From FEN-727 sp036508635 (GTDB lineage Bacteria; Actinomycetota; Geothermincolia; Fen-727; Anoxymicrobiaceae), in NCBI GenBank assembly GCA_036508635.1, contig DATCGY010000325.1:1-11133 (forward strand): a stretch of DNA of 11,133 nucleotides. Reading direction: 5' to 3'. Both the position numbers and the translations under genes were made by a program. Positions 7,649-11,133 of the stretch are shown here, piece by piece; the first letter of the stretch is position 1; each line of letters begins with the position of its first letter. The notes below the pieces were generated by a model. That model was not told the DNA's origin and did no database searches. It saw only the letters and a program-made list of their open reading frames with translations.

Positions 7649-7704
7649 GCCGGGTCATGCGAGGCCCGGTGCCTGGGACGACCATCGACCCGGTCGGACC
7701 TTTT
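7649..7704 (+). promoter_or_regulatory. Attenuator-like set of competing hairpins
   Basis: A hairpin CGACC/GGTCG (7679-7683 and 7692-7696, 8-base loop), extended through a tandem G-A/A-G pair to GG/CC (7675-7676 and 7699-7700), is followed at once by TTTT (7701-7704) and resembles a weak intrinsic terminator. Upstream GCCGGGTC (7649-7656) can pair with GACCCGGT (7687-7694), which would destroy that hairpin; the same upstream arm can also pair with CCCGGT at 7665-7670. Mutually exclusive pairings of this kind are typical of attenuators and riboswitches. Pairings are seen; function is inferred. Confidence 0.35.
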
Positions 7705-7711
7705 GCGTGAA

Positions 7712-7781
7712 CGAGCATAGCGTTGCTTGAGCAGGGTCTCTCCAGGACCGGCGGGCGGGAAGGCCGCAAATGGCCATCCCG
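7712..7781 (+). repeat. Further hairpins in the hdrA-to-fusion gap
   Basis: The rest of the 185-base non-coding gap 7633-7817 holds more stems: 7712-7717 with 7724-7729 (six pairs, one G-U), GGTC/GACC at 7735-7738 and 7746-7749, and a strong one in which 7756-7765 pairs with 7772-7781 (nine of ten positions, one A-A mismatch, 6-base loop). No T-run follows the last stem, so it is more likely an RNA stability, processing or translation element than a terminator. The ribosome binding site AAGGAG (7804-7809) lies just beyond and is not covered by it. Confidence 0.45.
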
Positions 7782-7817
7782 GTACTTGAACGAAGAAATG
7801 AATAAGGAGTAAAGAAT

Positions 7818-9530
7818 TTGGCAGCGGCAGAGCCTGAAATCGTGGCCTTTACCTGCAACTGGTGCGCGTATGCCGGAGCGGATTACGCCGGAGTCGCCCG
7901 CATCCAGTACCCGCCCAACGTAAGGGTTATCCGTGTCATGTGCTCCGGGCGTGTGGAGCCGTCGTTCATACTGAAGGCATTCGAGGAAGGCGCCGACGGC
8001 GTCCTGGTGGGAGGCTGCCACGAGGCGGACTGCCATTACATAAGCGGCAACCTCAAAGCGCGCGACAGGGTCGAGAGCACGAAGGAGCTCCTCGGTCTTC
8101 TCGGCCTCGGTGCGGACAGGCTCCGCATAAAGTGGGTCAACGCAAACGAGGGTGAGGCCTTCGCCTCCGAGATCGCCGATTTCACGGCTACGCTCAAGGG
8201 CATGGGGCCGAACCCCATGAAAAAGGCAAAGAAGATCTCTTCTAAAGTGCCCGCTGCCGAAGACGTCATGACCCGCACCGATACTTACCTCTGCGTAGAA
8301 TGCGGAAAGTGCACGGCGTCCTGCCCGGTCGCTCGCCGCGACCCCGAGTTCAGCCCCCGCTCTATCGTCGAGGAATCGCTCGAGAAGATGCACACTGAGA
8401 TCGAGACCGGGCAGCAGCTCTGGGACTGCCTCACATGCCGCACTTGCGAAGAGCGCTGCCCGTTCAACGTGAGGTTCTCCGAGTTCATCCGCGACTCACG
8501 CGTCGAGGCGAAGACTCTCGGTCTCGACGGCAGCCCGACCCAGGCGGGACAGATGTACGCCTGGATGCGCATGATGGCCGAGAACGGCCTCGACCAGGAC
8601 CGCACGTCCTGGACCGCGGGACTCAAGACCAAAGAAAAGGCCACGGCCAAAAACGACGTGATGTTCTTTGTGGGTTGCCTGCCGCACTTCAACGTATCGC
8701 ACGCGCACGTCGGTTCCAACTCGCTGCAGATAGCGCGCGACTCGGTCGCCATCCTCAACGAGCTCGGCATCACCCCGGTCGTGCTGCCCGAGGAGAGGTG
8801 CTGCGGACACGACCTCCTGTTCGGAGGCGACCCGGCCCACTTCGAGGCTCTCGCGAAGAAGAACGCCGGGATCATCAAGGCGGCCGGCGTAAAAAAGATC
8901 GTCATCTCGTGCCCCGAGGGGTACCAGACCCTCGCCCAGGAGTACCCCGGGGTGCTCAAGGATTGGGACGTCGAGGTCGTGCATATGTCCGAGTTGCTTG
9001 CAGAGAAGCTCGAGGCCGGCAAGCTTGAGTTCAAGAGCGACCTCGGGATGAAGGTAACGTACCAGGACCCGTGCAGGCTCGGACGGTACATGGGAGTCTT
9101 TGACGCGCCGCGCAGCGTGCTCGAAGCCATGCCCGGTGTCGAGCTGGTCGAGATGGAGCATTACGGTCCCGACGCCATCTGCTGCGGTGTGAGCTCGTGG
9201 ATAAGTTGCGGCTCTACCGCCAAGAGCATCCAGATGGCGAGGCTCGCCGAGGCGAAAGCAACCGGAGCCGACGTGATGGTGACGGCATGCCCCAAGTGCC
9301 AGATCCACTTCAGGTGCGCGCTCTCCGGTAAGGTCCCGACGGACAAGTCAGCTGTAGACATACCGGTCGAGGACTTCACTTCGCTGGTCGCAAAGGCCCT
9401 GGGCCTCGACTCGAAGACGACGGGCGAAACCACGTCCAAGGAGAAAGCAGCGGCAAGTCCCGCGAAGAAGACAGCGGCGGCCAAGCCGGCCGCCAAGAAA
9501 GCCAAGTCGAAGGCAGGGAGCAAAGAGTGA
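7818..9530 (+). CDS. MvhD-HdrC-HdrB fusion protein with Lys/Ala-rich tail
   Basis: The 570-residue protein fuses three electron-transfer modules. Residues 1-125 are an MvhD/FlpD domain, with C13-x2-C16, C42, C67 and C72 for a [2Fe-2S] cluster; in methanogens MvhD passes electrons from hydrogenase to HdrA. Residues 155-215 are HdrC-like with two [4Fe-4S] motifs (C159-C169, C204-C214). Residues 280-500 are HdrB/GlpC-type CCG domains: C287, C328-C329-G, C365 in the first, where the final Cys of CxxC is Gly (368), and a complete second with C419, C455-C456-G, C491-x2-C494. Residues from about 531 to the end form a Lys/Ala-rich tail with no cluster motif. The start is TTG 7818, 8 bases after AAGGAG (7804-7809). 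Its stop overlaps the next hdrA start, so the two proteins probably form one complex. The electron donor to the MvhD domain is unknown. Confidence 0.88.
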   Translation: MAAAEPEIVAFTCNWCAYAGADYAGVARIQYPPNVRVIRVMCSGRVEPSFILKAFEEGADGVLVGGCHEADCHYISGNLKARDRVESTKELLGLLGLGADRLRIKWVNANEGEAFASEIADFTATLKGMGPNPMKKAKKISSKVPAAEDVMTRTDTYLCVECGKCTASCPVARRDPEFSPRSIVEESLEKMHTEIETGQQLWDCLTCRTCEERCPFNVRFSEFIRDSRVEAKTLGLDGSPTQAGQMYAWMRMMAENGLDQDRTSWTAGLKTKEKATAKNDVMFFVGCLPHFNVSHAHVGSNSLQIARDSVAILNELGITPVVLPEERCCGHDLLFGGDPAHFEALAKKNAGIIKAAGVKKIVISCPEGYQTLAQEYPGVLKDWDVEVVHMSELLAEKLEAGKLEFKSDLGMKVTYQDPCRLGRYMGVFDAPRSVLEAMPGVELVEMEHYGPDAICCGVSSWISCGSTAKSIQMARLAEAKATGADVMVTACPKCQIHFRCALSGKVPTDKSAVDIPVEDFTSLVAKALGLDSKTTGETTSKEKAAASPAKKTAAAKPAAKKAKSKAGSKE

Positions 9531-10876
9531 TGTCTGAGTCAGTACTCATCATCGGCGGCGGCGTCTGCGGCATCCAGGCCGCGCTCGACCTCGGTGACAA
9601 GGGAATGCACGTTTACATGGTGGAGAAGGAACCGTCGATCGGCGGGCGCATGGCGCTCCTCGACAAGGTCTTTCCGACCAATGACTGCTCCATCTGTATC
9701 CTTGCGCCCAAGATGATCACCTGCTTCAACCACCCTAACGTTGACGTGATCACTTGCGCGGAGGTATCCGAGGTCAAGGGCAAGGTCGGCGACTTCAAGA
9801 TAAAGGTCAAGCGCAATGCCCGCTACGTCGACGAAAACAAGTGCACGGGCTGCGACGCGTGCACGCAGGAGTGCGTGCTCCAGGGCAGGATACCAGACGA
9901 GTGGAACCAGAACTTCGGGACGCGCGGCGCGGCTTACATACCTTTCATGCAGGCAGTGCCACGAGTCGCGATCATCGACCCGGAGCGTTGCCTGAAACTT
10001 ACCAAAGGCAAGTGCAAGAGTCCGTGTGTCGACGCATGCCTCAGGGGTGCGATCGACTTTGAGCAGAAAGACGACGAGGTCGAACTCGATGCAGGCGCGA
10101 TAATCGTTGCGACCGGCCTCGACATATACGACCCGACGCCCGTCAGCGAGTACGGCTACGGGAGGTTCGACAACGTCATACACAGCATGGAGTATGAGCG
10201 ACTCATCAACGCGAGCGGGCCGACGGGCGGCCACCTCCACAGGCGTTCCGACGACGCGCGTCCGAAGCGCATCGCTTATATCCAATGTGTCGGCGCACGC
10301 GATGTCAGAAGCGGTCATCCATACTGCTGTAGCGTTTGCTGCATGTACGCTACCAAAGACGCGATGCTCGCATACATGCATCATGATGATACAGAGAACA
10401 TAATCTTTTACACTGACTTAAGAGCATTCGGACGTGGTTTCGACGAATATATAAAGAGAGGCGCGGACGAGTACGGAATAACTTATGTAAGAGCGCGTCC
10501 AGGAGAGGTAACAGAAGACCCTGAAACGAAGAACCTTTTTGTTTGGTATGATGATACTGAAAGCGGTGGCGTCAAGAGCATGGAGGTGGACATGGTAGTC
10601 CTCTCCACCGCGTTCGTGCCTCCGCCGGGAATTCGCAACCTTGCCGAAACGCTCGGTGTCCAGATGGATGATTACGAATTCTTCAAAGCAAGTGATGACC
10701 TCCTCGCCCCTATGGACACCAGCGTCCCAGGGATTTATATAGCCGGCGCCTGCACGAGGCCCATGGACGTCACCGACGCAGTAACGCAAGGCGGTGGAGC
10801 GGCCGATCGAGCCGCGCAGGCGGTCAAGGAATTCGCCGGGAAGAAGACCACGGCAAAAGCCGGGTCTGGGAGATAG
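9530..10876 (+). CDS. hdrA: Short HdrA-like FAD/iron-sulfur protein
   Basis: This is a 448-residue HdrA that corresponds to the N-terminal half of the tandem HdrA encoded at 4615-7632 along its whole length. It has FAD-binding GGGVCGIQAALD (9-20), C53-x2-C56, an inserted ferredoxin domain (C105-C108-C111-C115 and C154/C162/C166/C170), QCVGARD (252-258) and C266-C267/C270-C271. It lacks the N-terminal CxCG domain and the C-terminal ferredoxins of full HdrA; the missing functions may come from the MvhD-HdrC-HdrB fusion encoded just upstream. ATG 9530 is chosen as it overlaps the preceding stop (TGATG) and follows AGGGAG (9515-9520); GTG 9527 in the same frame is also possible. A QmoA-like role is an alternative, though no APS reductase genes are present. 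The last 13 residues are Lys/Ala/Thr-rich. Bases 10381-10560 are unusually AT-rich. Confidence 0.88.
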   Translation: MSESVLIIGGGVCGIQAALDLGDKGMHVYMVEKEPSIGGRMALLDKVFPTNDCSICILAPKMITCFNHPNVDVITCAEVSEVKGKVGDFKIKVKRNARYVDENKCTGCDACTQECVLQGRIPDEWNQNFGTRGAAYIPFMQAVPRVAIIDPERCLKLTKGKCKSPCVDACLRGAIDFEQKDDEVELDAGAIIVATGLDIYDPTPVSEYGYGRFDNVIHSMEYERLINASGPTGGHLHRRSDDARPKRIAYIQCVGARDVRSGHPYCCSVCCMYATKDAMLAYMHHDDTENIIFYTDLRAFGRGFDEYIKRGADEYGITYVRARPGEVTEDPETKNLFVWYDDTESGGVKSMEVDMVVLSTAFVPPPGIRNLAETLGVQMDDYEFFKASDDLLAPMDTSVPGIYIAGACTRPMDVTDAVTQGGGAADRAAQAVKEFAGKKTTAKAGSGR

Positions 10877-10886
10877 GAGGTAGGAG

Positions 10887-11102
10887 ATGGCAGCAGCTAA
10901 GAAGGCAGCGAAGAAGAAGGCTCCGGCCAAGAAGAAAGCAGCGAAGAAGCCAGCGGCGAAGAAGAAGGCTCCGGCCAAGAAGAAGGCCGCGGCCAAGAAG
11001 AAAGCGGCGAAGAAGCCAGCGGCGAAGAAGAAGGCTCCGGCCAAGAAGGCCGCCGCCAAGAAGAAGGCTCCGGCCAAGAAGGCCGCCGCCAAGAAGAGGT
11101 AG
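10887..11102 (+). CDS. Histone-H1-like Lys/Ala/Pro-rich small protein
   Basis: This 71-residue protein is made of 33 Lys, 30 Ala, 6 Pro, the initiator Met and a final Arg. It repeats KKKAPAKK, AAKKPAAKK and AAAKKK blocks and should be unstructured or form short Ala-rich helices with a very high positive charge. Such composition is known from the C-terminal tails of histone H1, bacterial H1-like proteins and actinobacterial HU/topoisomerase tails that bind DNA, but no folded domain is present to prove this. The start is ATG 10887, 6 bases after AGGAGG (10875-10880), a strong site that overlaps the hdrA stop, so it is expressed with the Hdr genes. A nucleoid protein that happens to be co-transcribed, a polyanion-binding partner of the Hdr complex, or an erroneous call in repeat DNA are the options; the good ribosome site favours a real gene. 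Confidence 0.7.
   Translation: MAAAKKAAKKKAPAKKKAAKKPAAKKKAPAKKKAAAKKKAAKKPAAKKKAPAKKAAAKKKAPAKKAAAKKR
10911..11081 (+). repeat. In-frame degenerate tandem repeats in the Lys/Ala gene
   Basis: The motif AAGAAGAAGGCTCCGGCC starts at 10911, 10959, 11025 and 11058, at spacings of 48, 66 and 33 bases, all multiples of three. The intervening DNA consists of near-identical GCG/GCC and AAG codon runs. The pattern suggests growth by in-frame slippage or unequal exchange, and copy number may vary between strains. Confidence 0.75.
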
Positions 11103-11116
11103 CACATAGTAACAAA

Positions 11117-11133
11117 AGGAAAGGCCTTGGCTG
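11117..11133 (+). other. Possible start of a further operon gene
   Basis: After the Lys/Ala gene the last 31 bases show no hairpin plus T-run. AGGAAAGG (11117-11124) lies 2 bases before TTG-GCT at 11127, resembling the TTG-GCA and GTG-GCT starts used elsewhere in this operon, although the spacing is short. The window ends before any coding content can be judged. Confidence 0.2.

Noticed and set aside
7675..7704. Full transcription terminator ending the operon after the tandem hdrA
   Set aside because: The stem is short and the T-run only four bases; the downstream genes belong to the same system, so conditional read-through is more likely than a hard stop.
9530..10876. QmoA of sulfate reduction
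   Set aside because: The protein is equally well explained as an HdrA half, and no QmoB, QmoC or APS reductase genes are in the window.
10911..11081. CRISPR array
   Set aside because: The repeats are adjacent, coding, of uneven spacing and without unique spacers; they encode Lys/Ala/Pro blocks.
10418..11107. Minus-strand frame of 229 codons over the Lys/Ala gene and the end of hdrA
   Set aside because: Its Ala/Leu/Phe-rich repeats, which could be taken for membrane segments, are the reverse reading of Lys/Ala codon repeats; the plus strand has strong ribosome sites.

Overview
The window reads as one long co-directional plus-strand operon from a strict anaerobe with a GC-rich genome. It joins a four-subunit pyruvate-type 2-oxoacid:ferredoxin oxidoreductase (POR) to two sets of heterodisulfide-reductase-like (Hdr) electron-transfer proteins. 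Bacterial origin is favoured by the TATAAT-type promoter elements, the clear Shine-Dalgarno sites, the frequent TTG/GTG starts and a histone-H1-like Lys/Ala/Pro protein at the end. The lineage cannot be fixed from sequence alone. A deep-branching anaerobic actinobacterium or a similar GC-rich anaerobe would fit, but this is a guess.

Layout. Bases 1-193 form an AT-richer leader with two inverted repeats and two TATAAT boxes. Then follow hdrC (194-652), hdrB (657-1547) and porG-porD-porA-porB (1562-4528). After an 86-bp gap comes a 1005-residue tandem HdrA protein (4615-7632). A 185-bp gap dense in hairpins (7633-7817) leads to a MvhD-HdrC-HdrB fusion (7818-9530), a short HdrA (9530-10876) and a 71-residue protein made almost only of Lys, Ala and Pro (10887-11102). 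The genes before and after the two gaps are close together or overlapping. No terminator is seen after the last gene, and a possible next ribosome binding site and start lie at the very end, so the operon probably continues.

How the genes may work together. POR oxidises a 2-oxoacid with CoA to acyl-CoA and CO2 and releases low-potential electrons through the PorD clusters (or runs in reverse). The Hdr modules supply flavins that could bifurcate electrons (HdrA), [4Fe-4S] relays (HdrC), noncubane-cluster disulfide-type active sites (HdrB) and a [2Fe-2S] adaptor (MvhD). The placement of porGDAB between hdrCB and hdrA suggests direct functional coupling of 2-oxoacid oxidation to an Hdr complex. 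No hydrogenase, formate dehydrogenase, F420 or NADH module is present in the window, so the second electron partner is unknown.

Most notable: the POR-Hdr gene arrangement; three HdrA modules whose cofactor sites are divided among polypeptides; Lys/Ala-rich tails on the last two Hdr proteins next to a free Lys/Ala/Pro protein; a switch-like set of competing hairpins inside the operon; and an AT-rich patch inside the second hdrA.
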